From Kushneria avicenniae (GTDB lineage Bacteria > Pseudomonadota > Gammaproteobacteria > Pseudomonadales > Halomonadaceae), in NCBI RefSeq assembly GCF_900112585.1, contig NZ_FOLY01000001.1, positions 124,001-188,000 of the forward strand: a DNA stretch of 64,000 nucleotides, read 5' to 3'. Below, one piece after another: positions 28,201 to 37,445 of this stretch (its first letter is position 1; every line of letters starts with the position of its first letter). The position numbers and the translations under genes were made by a program. The notes under the pieces were generated by a model. It had not been told where the DNA came from, did not search any database, and saw nothing but the letters and a program-made list of their open reading frames with translations.

Positions 28201-29355
28201 TTCCAGGGCGACCGCGGCACGCTGGATGGGTATCTGCAGGTCGGCAATGCCCGCTGGAACCTTGATGGCAATGCCAACTGGCCAACGACCGAGAACTGGC
28301 AGGCCAATATGGCGCTGCGCGGTGGTAACTCACCGCTTGAAATCCGCATGCCGGAGTTCGGGCGTCTTAGGGTTGCGCCCGATATCCAGGTAGCTGCTAA
28401 TCCGCAGCGTCTGGATATCAATGGCGACGTGCGCATCCCATGGGCGCGTCTCGAGATCGGACAGATTCCGGCATCCGCCGTCAAGCCGTCCTCTGATGAG
28501 GTGATCGTCACCCGCGAGGAGTATGAAGCTCGCCAGCAGAAGATGGCCACGGTCGAGGCGGGCAACGACATTGATCGCCAGCTGGCATGGGCCAACACCC
28601 AGGATCTTGAAGCGGCGGGTATGGAAGTCAACGTCGGCGTCAATATTATCGTGGGCGATGACGTTCAGCTGGCAGCCTATGGTCTGAATGCCAACGTGAA
28701 AGGTCGGCTCAACGTTCGCCAGAGCGCCAGCCAGCTCCAGCTCTTTGGCGATGTGGCTCTCGAAGATGGCCGTTTTCAGGCACTGGGGCAGGATTTGTTG
28801 ATTCGTCGTGGCCAGGTACTGTTCAGTGGCCCGCCCGGACAGCCCTATCTCAATATCGAGGCCATCCGTAATCCGGATAATACGGCCGATAACGTGATTG
28901 CCGGCCTGCGAGTCACCGGACCCGCGGATCAGCCGGAGCTTGAGATCTTCTCCGAACCGGGCATGAACGAATCGAGGGCGCTCTCCTATCTGCTGCGCGG
29001 GCGCGCCCCGGATGCCAGCGGCGACAGTGACGGCATGCTGACCTCGGCCCTGATCGGACTGTCGCTATCCAGAAGCGGCAAGGCGATCGGCCAGCTGGGC
29101 GAGAGCTTCGGTATCGACGACCTGTCGCTGGATACTTCCGGCAGCGGCGATGAAAGTCAGGTCGTGGTCAGCGGTTATCTCTTTGATGACCTGCAGGTCA
29201 GCTATGGCGTAGGGCTTTTCTCCTCGATTGCCGAGCTGACCCTGCGCTATAAGCTGATCCAGAACCTGTATCTCCAGGCCGTTTCGGGGGCCAATCAGGC
29301 GGTTGATCTCATCTATACCTTCAGTCTGGGGCGGACACCGGACAGTCCAAATTGA
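25261..29355 (+). CDS. tamB: Translocation and assembly module inner-membrane protein TamB
   Basis: A 1364-residue AsmA/TamB-superfamily protein, similar in size to E. coli TamB. The N-terminal transmembrane anchor (ILWIVVTLIALVLIVAGVVL, about 7-26) is followed by a very long repetitive beta-rich region that should form the periplasm-spanning hydrophobic groove, and the conserved TamB (DUF490) domain occupies the last 350 residues, ending in YTFSLGR, a terminal aromatic-type strand that engages TamA. The ATG at 25261 overlaps the tamA stop; 12 upstream in-frame codons inside tamA are discarded. A GC-rich stem-like sequence (29362-29394) follows without a T-run. Confidence 0.94.
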   Translation: MLLPRAILWIVVTLIALVLIVAGVVLSPWGTSKLLEQAQSRGFITYDHAEGALLDDFTIQGLHLDLPALRLDVDQFALHWSSDCLLRGRLCMDQLQVSDVDVVLRGGNSETQKAGNDDSTMSRLGTPLPVEVRDLRLDDIHVRLADGTRVELGHFHTSAVLEGSHLTLGETRLEDSRVVLASTPGLDQPDLLDSSVDVRVARRVVRPDMITGEAIASAQTIAASAPPVLLTDDATTVLSQGAVEGAMKVASPEPPTVLETLAELGQKPLANPLIDIIGKTDDQERIVMPEITLPLDIDAEDVAINRVRVDGETPIVVHQLALAVQTRESDIDLQQLTLDSSVARASMSAKASLKDDYPLTLSLAADILQAPARGEHVEVDAHGALSDLNLSVNASGPVNAALSAHADVLAPNLPFRLQLSSPQVRWPLEETPGVAPWLARDIAVNAEGSLDGYQLGVGAHVEAPNISPLDIRLDGDGDIRHFNWAPLAVTTGDGRVEASGTATWSPALDVNSSLDFNNLRLEDFTDAVTGRLNGKLSAGFHQQGEAWRVELPEFAIKGTLQGRALSLQGRLNGNSNMQWHIDQLDLRQGSNRISASGDIGDRLSLNADISAPALDTILPELGGSANGQIRLAGTLDNPAGNVDLRGQGLRYQNNRIGAFRLMAKGQGIDNPSFNVDLDVSDISAVDQRIRRVSTTLNGTLKQHRMTLDIDGGDGLPVSRVDMALEGGLDQVAQRYTGTITPLEVSAPQGGDIALEGPLRFTALLDQSSVTAGPFCLVRRQGGRLCSVETLQASADSGRAALRLSDIDLALANDYLPPEWRLAGGLEGDINAQWSQAGSRWNVDTDLSSQVDVRGQNAQGQPFSLPHLGLQLNAEATPDRAQARIDMTLRDAGSVRLNADIGDPLGSRTLAGRLQVNGVTLSPYTPLVAALNELQGQLNGDVALAGTLIEPRLNGSMALSDVRARGDQLPVSLDDARVAMNFQGDRGTLDGYLQVGNARWNLDGNANWPTTENWQANMALRGGNSPLEIRMPEFGRLRVAPDIQVAANPQRLDINGDVRIPWARLEIGQIPASAVKPSSDEVIVTREEYEARQQKMATVEAGNDIDRQLAWANTQDLEAAGMEVNVGVNIIVGDDVQLAAYGLNANVKGRLNVRQSASQLQLFGDVALEDGRFQALGQDLLIRRGQVLFSGPPGQPYLNIEAIRNPDNTADNVIAGLRVTGPADQPELEIFSEPGMNESRALSYLLRGRAPDASGDSDGMLTSALIGLSLSRSGKAIGQLGESFGIDDLSLDTSGSGDESQVVVSGYLFDDLQVSYGVGLFSSIAELTLRYKLIQNLYLQAVSGANQAVDLIYTFSLGRTPDSPN

Positions 29356-29454
29356 GACGAAACGGGGCGAGGGGGCTTGTGTTTTCCTCCGCTAGCCCCG
29401 ATAAACAATAGCCTGTTAACGTTTACGCTGATTCGATAACCGATGGGAGGCACC

Positions 29455-30084
29455 ATGCTCGGATACGACAGGACGCGTATGCCCAGCGCGGAAGAAGCGC
29501 TGGCAGGTCGGGAGACGCCCATGCCGATAAGCGGTGTCCATCATGTCAATGATCGCGACATCACGGCGGCGCCCGAAGGCCTTGACGACATTGTCCTCGG
29601 GCTGGGCTGTTTCTGGGGCGCCGAACGTCTTTTCTGGCAGCTGCCGGGCGTCCGGGTTACGGCGGTTGGCTACGCCGGCGGCTATACGCCCAACCCGACC
29701 TACGATGAGGTCTGCACTGGCAGGACCGGCCATGCTGAAGTCGTGCGGGTGGTGTTCGATCCGTCAGAAATCAGCCTGGCGGAGCTGCTTAAAACGTTCT
29801 GGGAAGCGCATGACCCGACCCAAGGGATGCGTCAGGGTAACGATATCGGCAACGAATATCGCTCCGTGATCCTGGTGCACAACGAACAGCAGCGCGAGAT
29901 TGCTCGTAAAAGTCTCGAGGAGTATGAACAAGCGCTGAAGCAGAGCGGCAAGGGAGCGATCACCACGCAGATTGCCTCTCTCGAAGTCTTCTACTACGCC
30001 GAGGAGTATCACCAGCAGTATCTGAGCAAAAACCCCATGGGGTACTGCGGTCTCAAGGGTACTGGCGTCAGCTGCCCGATCTGA
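29455..30084 (+). CDS. msrA: Peptide methionine sulfoxide reductase A
   Basis: A 209-residue enzyme that reduces the S-epimer of methionine sulfoxide in proteins. The active-site GCFWGAERLFW is near residue 51, GYAGGYTPNPTYDEV and the GHAEVVRV segment follow, and the C-terminal CGLKGTGVSCPI supplies the recycling cysteines. The N-terminal extension of about 45 residues before the catalytic motif is normal for E. coli-type MsrA. The ATG at 29455 is chosen because GGGAGG sits right before it; the upstream ATG at 29443 is itself part of that ribosome binding site region. It converges on the yheT-like gene with 20 bases between. Confidence 0.95.
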   Translation: MLGYDRTRMPSAEEALAGRETPMPISGVHHVNDRDITAAPEGLDDIVLGLGCFWGAERLFWQLPGVRVTAVGYAGGYTPNPTYDEVCTGRTGHAEVVRVVFDPSEISLAELLKTFWEAHDPTQGMRQGNDIGNEYRSVILVHNEQQREIARKSLEEYEQALKQSGKGAITTQIASLEVFYYAEEYHQQYLSKNPMGYCGLKGTGVSCPI

Positions 30085-30104
30085 TGGGCAGGTCATGGGC
30101 GTGG

Positions 30105-31142
30105 TCAGTCGAGTGGCTGATTGCGCCCCAGAGGCTGCACCTGCTGGCGTCTTCCGGGCACACAGCGCCAGTTTTCAAGCTGCTGTGCCACACGTCTTGC
30201 AAGCCAAGGGCGCAACAGTCCCTGGCGATATTCAATGAATCCGACATGCCCGCCGTGTTCGGCCATTTCAATCCGGACACTTCTGGACGGCATCGGCAGG
30301 CGATCCAGTAGATGTCTGGGCATCAACGGGTCGTCGGCGGCATGCAATATCAGCGTCGGGAGTTCGATACGATGAAGCATGAACCCTGACGACGCTCGCT
30401 GATAGTAGTCCGTGGCGGATCCAAAACCGTGCAGCGGTGCCGTGACTTCATTATCGAAGGCCCAGAAGGTATCCAGCTCTCTGAGCTTTTGTACATCGAG
30501 ATGATCCAGACTGCCGTCCTCCAGATGGCGAATGACCTTGCGCTTCATGGATTTGAGGATATGACGCTGGTAGCAGCGGACAAAACCGATATTGATGGCA
30601 TCGGCCGAGGCCGCGAGATCCAGTGGCGGGCTGATGGCAATGGCGCCGGCCAGATCAAGCCCGTCGCCTCCCTGCTCTGCGGCCAGCTTGAGCAGCACAT
30701 TGGCGCCCAGAGACACGCCTACCGCCACCTTCAGGGCATTGGGATAGCGCCGGGTCAATTGAGAAAGCATCCAGTAGGCATCGGCCGTCTCACCGGCGTG
30801 ATAGCTCCGCGGATAGCGATTGGGCACGCGTCCGCAGCCGCGAAAATGCATCAGGACGGCACGCCAGCCCATATTGGCTGCCGTGCGCATGAGCATGCGC
30901 GCGTAGGGCGAATCAATGGAACCTTCCAGTCCGTGAAAGAGCACCATGATCGGCGCTCTGGCATCCTTTGGCGCAGGCTGCGTCCAGCTGAGCTCCACGA
31001 CATCGTTGTCGGGTAGCGTCAAGAGTTCGGTGTCAAGACGAACCCTGTCGCGTGGCAGCAGCAGCGGCAGCAGAGTCTGGATGTGTGGATTGGCCAGCCC
31101 GCGCGGGGGGCGAAAGTCGGCCTTCTGGATCATGCCCGACAT
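30105..31142 (-). CDS. YheT-family alpha/beta hydrolase
   Basis: A 345-residue alpha/beta-hydrolase of the YheT/ABHD1-3 family. The oxyanion segment VLFHGLEGSIDSPYA, nucleophile elbow VGVSLGANVLLK (serine in G-x-S-x-G), the acid in HAADDPLMP and the terminal histidine in EHGGHVGFIEY form a complete catalytic set. The natural substrate of bacterial YheT proteins is not well defined; esterase or lipase activity is expected. The ATG at 31142 follows AAAGAG; a second ATG three codons later is possible. It stands alone on the minus strand, 169 bases downstream of the carbonic anhydrase gene. Confidence 0.88.
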   Translation of the reverse strand: MSGMIQKADFRPPRGLANPHIQTLLPLLLPRDRVRLDTELLTLPDNDVVELSWTQPAPKDARAPIMVLFHGLEGSIDSPYARMLMRTAANMGWRAVLMHFRGCGRVPNRYPRSYHAGETADAYWMLSQLTRRYPNALKVAVGVSLGANVLLKLAAEQGGDGLDLAGAIAISPPLDLAASADAINIGFVRCYQRHILKSMKRKVIRHLEDGSLDHLDVQKLRELDTFWAFDNEVTAPLHGFGSATDYYQRASSGFMLHRIELPTLILHAADDPLMPRHLLDRLPMPSRSVRIEMAEHGGHVGFIEYRQGLLRPWLARRVAQQLENWRCVPGRRQQVQPLGRNQPLD

Positions 31143-31311
31143 GTTGACTCTTTATGCCAGCAAACGATGAGCGTCAGTTATCACCGAGAGCCGGCAGCAG
31201 GTCAAGACATGTCGTGTGTATTGATGTGACCCCTGCCGGACCCGTGCGTTCATGGATCAGTCTGTCTCGAGACCAGTGATCCGAGATTGGTATCTCTGAA
31301 AGCGAATGCCG

Positions 31312-31953
31312 TTACCGAAGTCGAAAGGCTTCAGCTTCTTCATGGTTGGTCACGGTGCACTCCAGATCCTTGACCAGACCGTTGGCCAGGCTGTAACACC
31401 AGCCGTGAACGCTGACGGGCTGGTCCCGCTCCCAGGCACGCTGCAGGATCTTGGTCTGACACAGATTGGACACCTGTGCTCTGACATTGATTTCGCACAT
31501 GCGGTTGACCTGCTCATCAAGCGACAGATCCGCCAGACTTTCCTGATGCTGGTGATACAGGTTGCGAACGGTATTGAGCCAGTAATCGACAATGCCGTTG
31601 TCACCACCGGTAACGGCGGCCTTGACACCGCCGCAACCGTAGTGACCCACGATCATGATGTGCTTGACCTTGAGGACGTCAACAGCGAACTGAATGACGG
31701 AAAGGGCGTTCATGTCATTGTGATGCAGCACGTTGGCCACATTGCGATGGACAAACACCTCTCCCGGCGGAAGGTTGATGATCTGGTTGGCAGGCACCCG
31801 GCTATCCGAGCAGCCGATCCATAGAAAATCGGGGTTTTGCTGATCCGAAAGACGTCTGAAAAAGTCAGGGTCGTTTTCGACCATCTGATCGGCCCAGAGC
31901 CGATTCTGCTCGAGAAGCTGCGAAATATCCTGACAACTCTTGTGATCACACAT
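31312..31953 (-). CDS. can: Beta-class carbonic anhydrase
   Basis: A 213-residue beta-carbonic anhydrase interconverting CO2 and bicarbonate in the cytoplasm. The zinc site is visible: C48 and D50-R52 in WIGCSDSRVPA, and the H-x-x-C pair in VGHYGCGG around residue 105. Length and sequence follow E. coli Can. It is monocistronic and divergent from gorA with a 161-base intergenic region. Confidence 0.96.
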   Translation of the reverse strand: MCDHKSCQDISQLLEQNRLWADQMVENDPDFFRRLSDQQNPDFLWIGCSDSRVPANQIINLPPGEVFVHRNVANVLHHNDMNALSVIQFAVDVLKVKHIMIVGHYGCGGVKAAVTGGDNGIVDYWLNTVRNLYHQHQESLADLSLDEQVNRMCEINVRAQVSNLCQTKILQRAWERDQPVSVHGWCYSLANGLVKDLECTVTNHEEAEAFRLR

Positions 31954-32114
31954 CGTTTTTTACGGCCTTTTCAATGAACAACATAGAGAATGGTAAACAC
32001 GCCAGAACGGCCATGGCGCACACTCATGTGATAGCATCATGACCCATTATTCCCGGGGCAGGATTCCAACGGAAGCGCCTTCGTTTCAAATATTTTTCAG
32101 CGGGAGCAACAACC

Positions 32115-33476
32115 GTGTCGCAATATGATGTCGATCTTTTTGTCATCGGTGCAGGATCAGGTGGTGTCAGGGCTGCTCGCACCGCAGCCGGCAAGGGCGT
32201 CAGGGTAGCCATCGCCGAGGATCGATACCTGGGCGGTACCTGCGTCAATGTCGGCTGTGTGCCCAAGAAACTCTACTCCTATGCAGCCCACTTTCACGAT
32301 GCCTTCGAGGACAGCCAGGGGTTTGGCTGGCATTTTGACAGTGCACCCCGTTTTGAATGGTCGGTGCTCAGGGACAACAAGAAAGCCGAAATTTCACGCC
32401 TCAACGGTATCTACGAAAAGCTTTTGATCAACTCCGGCGTGGAGCTGATTCAGGGGCGCGCCGAAATCGTTGATGAACATACGGTCACCATTAATGGTCG
32501 ACATGTCAGCGCTGAAAGGATTCTGATCGCCACCGGCGGAACGCCCTGGATGCCGGAGTTTGAAGGGCGAGAGCACGTACTCTCCTCGGATCAGATTTTC
32601 GATCTGCCCACCTTTCCAAAACGGTTTCTGGTCATGGGCGGTGGCTATATTGCCGTCGAGTTTGCCAGCATCTTCAACGGGCTCGGCGCCCAGACGCATC
32701 TGGCCTACCGCGGGCCGCTTTTCCTGCGTGGTTTCGACCATGAACTGCGCGATTTCATCCGCGATGAAATGATTAAAAAGGGCGTTGACCTGCATTTTGA
32801 ATCCACCATTACCCGGGTCGAAAAGCAGGACGGTGCCTATCAGGTAGCCCTCAGCAACGGCGAAACGCTGGAAGTGGACGCCATCCTCGGCGCCACCGGT
32901 CGTCGCCCGCGATTTGAAGGTCTTGGTCTTGAAAACGTCGATGTCGAACGTGAATTCGATGGCAAGCTGAAAATCGATGACCGCTACCAGACCTCCGTGC
33001 CGTCGATTCTGGCGCTGGGCGATATCATTGAAGGCCCGGAGCTGACGCCGGTGGCACTGGAAGAGGCCATGCGCCTGGTAGAGCTCCACTACGGGAGCGG
33101 CAGCGCAGAGCCCATCGATTACGATAGCGTGGCCACAGCTGTTTTCTGTCATCCCAACATGGGCACTGTCGGTCTCACCGAAGAGCAGGCCAGAGAGCAG
33201 TGCGAGAGCATTCGTGTCTACACCACGGACTTCAAGCCGATGCGTCATACGCTCTCCGGAAGTGACGAGCGCTGCCTGATGAAGCTGGTTGTCGATGACA
33301 GTACCGATCGCGTGTTGGGTGCCCACATGGTGGGCGAAGAGGCTGGTGAGTTGATTCAGGGGCTTGCCATCGCTGTACGTGCTCGCCTGACCAAGCGTGA
33401 CTTTGATGCCACTATCGGCGTGCACCCCACCAGTGCCGAAGAGTTTGTCACCCTGCGCAGCGTCACGAGAACGTAA
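32115..33476 (+). CDS. gorA: Glutathione-disulfide reductase, GTG start
   Basis: A 453-residue FAD flavoprotein that reduces oxidised glutathione with NADPH. The N-terminal FAD site GAGSGGVRAAR, the redox-active disulfide GGTCVNVGCVPKK (about residues 42-54), the NADPH fold GGGYIAVEFASIF, the second FAD motif ILALGDI and the C-terminal catalytic His-Glu pair HPTSAEE are all in place. The GTG at 32115 has GGGAG nine bases upstream and no better ATG exists before the FAD motif. A terminator follows, isolating it from ectABC. Confidence 0.94.
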   Translation: MSQYDVDLFVIGAGSGGVRAARTAAGKGVRVAIAEDRYLGGTCVNVGCVPKKLYSYAAHFHDAFEDSQGFGWHFDSAPRFEWSVLRDNKKAEISRLNGIYEKLLINSGVELIQGRAEIVDEHTVTINGRHVSAERILIATGGTPWMPEFEGREHVLSSDQIFDLPTFPKRFLVMGGGYIAVEFASIFNGLGAQTHLAYRGPLFLRGFDHELRDFIRDEMIKKGVDLHFESTITRVEKQDGAYQVALSNGETLEVDAILGATGRRPRFEGLGLENVDVEREFDGKLKIDDRYQTSVPSILALGDIIEGPELTPVALEEAMRLVELHYGSGSAEPIDYDSVATAVFCHPNMGTVGLTEEQAREQCESIRVYTTDFKPMRHTLSGSDERCLMKLVVDDSTDRVLGAHMVGEEAGELIQGLAIAVRARLTKRDFDATIGVHPTSAEEFVTLRSVTRT

Positions 33477-33501
33477 CATACTGATTTATACGCTGAATTT
33501 G

Positions 33502-33525
33502 AAAGCCGCCTGCAGGCGGCTTTTT
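33502..33525 (+). terminator. Terminator after gorA
   Basis: AAAGCCGCC (33502-33510), loop TGCA, GGCGGCTTT and a T-run form a compact rho-independent terminator 26 bases after the gorA stop. Confidence 0.9.
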
Positions 33526-33643
33526 CTTGTCTATAGTGAATCAGGCGCCAGAAAGATCCCCAACATGATCGAAGGAAACAACAGGCGCGCCGTGCAACAT
33601 AAATCATAATTATAAAATTGTGTTTTTTTAATAATCTTATGAT

Positions 33644-33672
33644 TTGATGCTTTTATAAGTTATTGTTATCCT
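33644..33672 (+). promoter_or_regulatory. Probable ectABC promoter with extended -10
   Basis: A -35-like TTGATG (33644-33649) and a -10-like TATCCT (33667-33672) are separated by 17 bases, and TG precedes the -10 with one base between (extended -10). The region upstream (33590-33660) is strongly AT-rich, unlike the surrounding DNA. Osmotically controlled ect promoters in halophiles are known to use sigma-70 and sigma-38, but control cannot be shown from this sequence. Confidence 0.45.
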
Positions 33673-33703
33673 GCATCCCTGATTCGCCAACTGCGAAATA
33701 TCC

Positions 33704-35595
<1,892 letters not shown>

Positions 35596-35618
35596 TCATG
35601 CAGAGCGGGGCGGGCGCA

Positions 35619-35633
35619 TGGCGTCTGCCTTGA
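35619..35633 (+). promoter_or_regulatory. Weak sigma-54-like sequence before ectC
   Basis: TGGC (35619-35622), seven bases, then TTGA (35630-35633) has the spacing of a -24/-12 promoter (TGGC-N7-TTGC), but the -12 GC is GA. A sigma-54 promoter in front of ectC has been described for Halomonas elongata, so this is worth noting; on its own the match is poor. Confidence 0.25.
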
Positions 35634-35676
35634 TAACGATGTTTGTTGATTGTGACCAGAAAAGGCAGCCGGATCG

Positions 35677-36072
35677 ATGATCGTTCGTAACCTTGAAGAG
35701 TGCCGCAATACCGACCGCTTTGTTGAGGCCGAAAACGGCAACTGGGACAGCACGCGACTGATGCTGGCCGAAGACAACTGTGGTTTCTCCTTTAACATTA
35801 CCCGCATTAAACCGGGTACAGAGACCCACATTCACTACAAGAACCATATCGAAGCTGTCTTCTGCTATGAAGGCGAAGGCGAAGTGGAAACGATTGCCGA
35901 TGGCAAAAAGCACACCATCAGGGCCGGTGATATGTATCTGCTGGATCAGCACGATGAGCACTGGCTACGCGGCAAGGAAAAGGGAATGACGGTAGCCTGC
36001 GTGTTCAATCCGCCGCTGACCGGTCGCGAAGTTCATCGCGAGGACGGCTCCTACGCACCGGCCGATGATTGA
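35677..36072 (+). CDS. ectC: Ectoine synthase EctC
   Basis: A 131-residue cupin that closes N-gamma-acetyl-diaminobutyrate to ectoine. The start [21 protein letters not shown] is characteristic, and the metal-binding cupin motif lies in [26 protein letters not shown] with later DQHDEHWL. The 81-base gap after ectB is longer than usual within an operon and holds no terminator. The ectoine hydroxylase gene ectD is not in the window. A strong terminator follows. Confidence 0.97.
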   Translation: MIVRNLEECRNTDRFVEAENGNWDSTRLMLAEDNCGFSFNITRIKPGTETHIHYKNHIEAVFCYEGEGEVETIADGKKHTIRAGDMYLLDQHDEHWLRGKEKGMTVACVFNPPLTGREVHREDGSYAPADD

Positions 36073-36100
36073 ACGTTCGGGATTTTTCGACGTTAACCAT

Positions 36101-36133
36101 CAAAAAGCCTGCTCACATGAGCAGGCTTTTTTA
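36101..36133. terminator. Bidirectional terminator after ectC
   Basis: AAGCCTGCTC (36105-36114), loop ACAT and GAGCAGGCTT (36119-36128) are flanked by an A-run and a T-run. It ends ectABC and, on the minus strand, the DUF1161 gene. Confidence 0.92.
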
Positions 36134-36173
36134 GCGTCAAAAGCGGTGTGTCTCGAACAGCGCTGATCGAGTC

Positions 36174-36689
36174 TTATCGAGTTTCGGCATCCACCGGCAT
36201 GTCGGAGGTCTGAACCCGACGGCTGTCCGAGGCGTTATTCTGACCGGACGGCGCTTGCGTCGACTCTGACATCGAAGTTCCGGTATCGCCGGACACGCTG
36301 CTGGAAGTCTCGGGAGGATGCGATGAAGCGCTGGGCATTTCAGATGACGTATCACTGGTTGCCGGCGATGGCGCGCCATCGATCTCGTCTTCATCAGCGG
36401 AAGAATCTTCCATGGTCTCGGCGCTGCTGTGGCGATAGTGGCGCTTGTAGACGATCTGGTATTGGTTGTTGTCACAGTGACCCACAATCTGACCTTCGGC
36501 CTGATCGGCATCCGCTGTGGGAATGACCTCAAGGGAATAGCCCATGGGTTCGACGCCGTTGGATTCGATATTTTGCGCAATCCGGTCGCGAACATCCTGG
36601 CAGGCACCGAACGCCAGCGTGGGGAGGCACAGAGTGGCCAGTGCCAGTCCAAGGGTCGAGCAACCCGACACCGTGCGTGAGAGTTTCAT
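36174..36689 (-). CDS. Secreted DUF1161-like protein with acidic Ser-rich tail
   Basis: A 171-residue exported protein. A signal peptide (about 1-28, ending LPTLAFG) is followed by a short folded region with two cysteines, ACQDVRDRIAQNIESNG through GQIVGHCDNNQYQIVYKRH, which matches the DUF1161 pattern of small periplasmic proteins of unknown function. The last 85 residues are rich in Ser, Glu, Asp, Thr and Pro, likely disordered, and go beyond the usual DUF1161 length. The acid-rich composition fits an exported protein of a halophile. It is divergent from zur, sharing a 267-base AT-rich region. Confidence 0.75.
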   Translation of the reverse strand: MKLSRTVSGCSTLGLALATLCLPTLAFGACQDVRDRIAQNIESNGVEPMGYSLEVIPTADADQAEGQIVGHCDNNQYQIVYKRHYRHSSAETMEDSSADEDEIDGAPSPATSDTSSEMPSASSHPPETSSSVSGDTGTSMSESTQAPSGQNNASDSRRVQTSDMPVDAETR

Positions 36690-36784
36690 GACATGACTCC
36701 TGACAAGAATTATTCAATATGGTGAATATAAACCATTCTGGCATCGGTCATGTGCCAATCTACTTATCGTGTGTCAATACTTCG

Positions 36785-36800
36785 CATAATATATATTATG
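36785..36800. promoter_or_regulatory. Perfect 16-bp AT palindrome upstream of zur
   Basis: CATAATATATATTATG is its own reverse complement. It lies in the intergenic region between the divergent DUF1161 gene and zur, 157 bases before zur. Fur/Zur-family operators are AT-rich palindromes of comparable length, so it is a candidate operator. A second imperfect site, GATAACGTTACC, lies at about 36891-36902, nearer zur. Confidence 0.4.
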
Positions 36801-36956
36801 TTAAATTCTATATCTGGACAGTTTTTCGGTAACCCTTGCCGTGAAGCCTGCCTGATCATTTGTGATGTTTACCAAGGTGCGAGCCCTGCCCGATAACGTT
36901 ACCATGAGCGCATATTTTTTCATGCTGTCCTGCGCTTTCAACGATGAGAACATTCA

Positions 36957-37400
36957 ATGCCTGATGTATCCAGCCTGCTGCGCATGGCCGAAGTACGCTG
37001 TCGCGATAACGACGTGCGATTCACTCCCATTCGTCGCCGAGTGTTTGAAATCATCAGTGAGCACTCCAGCGGCCTGAAGGCCTACGAGCTTCTGGATCTC
37101 CTGTCCAGCGAGCATGCCTCTGCGCGGCCGCCCACGGTCTATCGCGCGCTGGATTTTCTGCTCGAACAGGGACTGGTACATCGCATCGAATCACTCAATG
37201 CCTATGTGGCCTGTCCGTGCCCGGATCATTCGCGTGGTTTTCAGCTCATGATCTGCCGGCACTGTGGTCTTGTCGAAGAGATGCACGATCACGACACCAT
37301 GGCGCGTCTGGAAGAGACGGCTGCCGGCCATGGGTTTCGCATCGAGCGCCAGACCATCGAGCTCTCCGGCGTTTGCCAGCAATGTCAGCAGTCAGGCTGA
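36957..37400 (+). CDS. zur: Zinc uptake regulator Zur (Fur family)
   Basis: A 147-residue Fur-family repressor. The winged helix lies in residues 20-80 (FTPIRRRVFEIISEHS, then RPPTVYRALDFLLEQGLVHR). Structural zinc cysteines are C100/C103 (ICRHCG) and C140/C143 (CQQC), and the sensing-site region has CPCPDHS (86-92), which is the Zur rather than Fur arrangement. Zur represses zinc importers and zinc-sparing paralogues when zinc is sufficient. It heads a compact run zur-dihydroorotase-hisI-yidD with a 45-base gap to the next gene, so it probably autoregulates this operon. No znuABC genes are in the window. Confidence 0.92.
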   Translation: MPDVSSLLRMAEVRCRDNDVRFTPIRRRVFEIISEHSSGLKAYELLDLLSSEHASARPPTVYRALDFLLEQGLVHRIESLNAYVACPCPDHSRGFQLMICRHCGLVEEMHDHDTMARLEETAAGHGFRIERQTIELSGVCQQCQQSG

Positions 37401-37445
37401 TCGCCACCGCTGCCCGTTTTTGTCCAATAACACAGGTCCCCCGTC

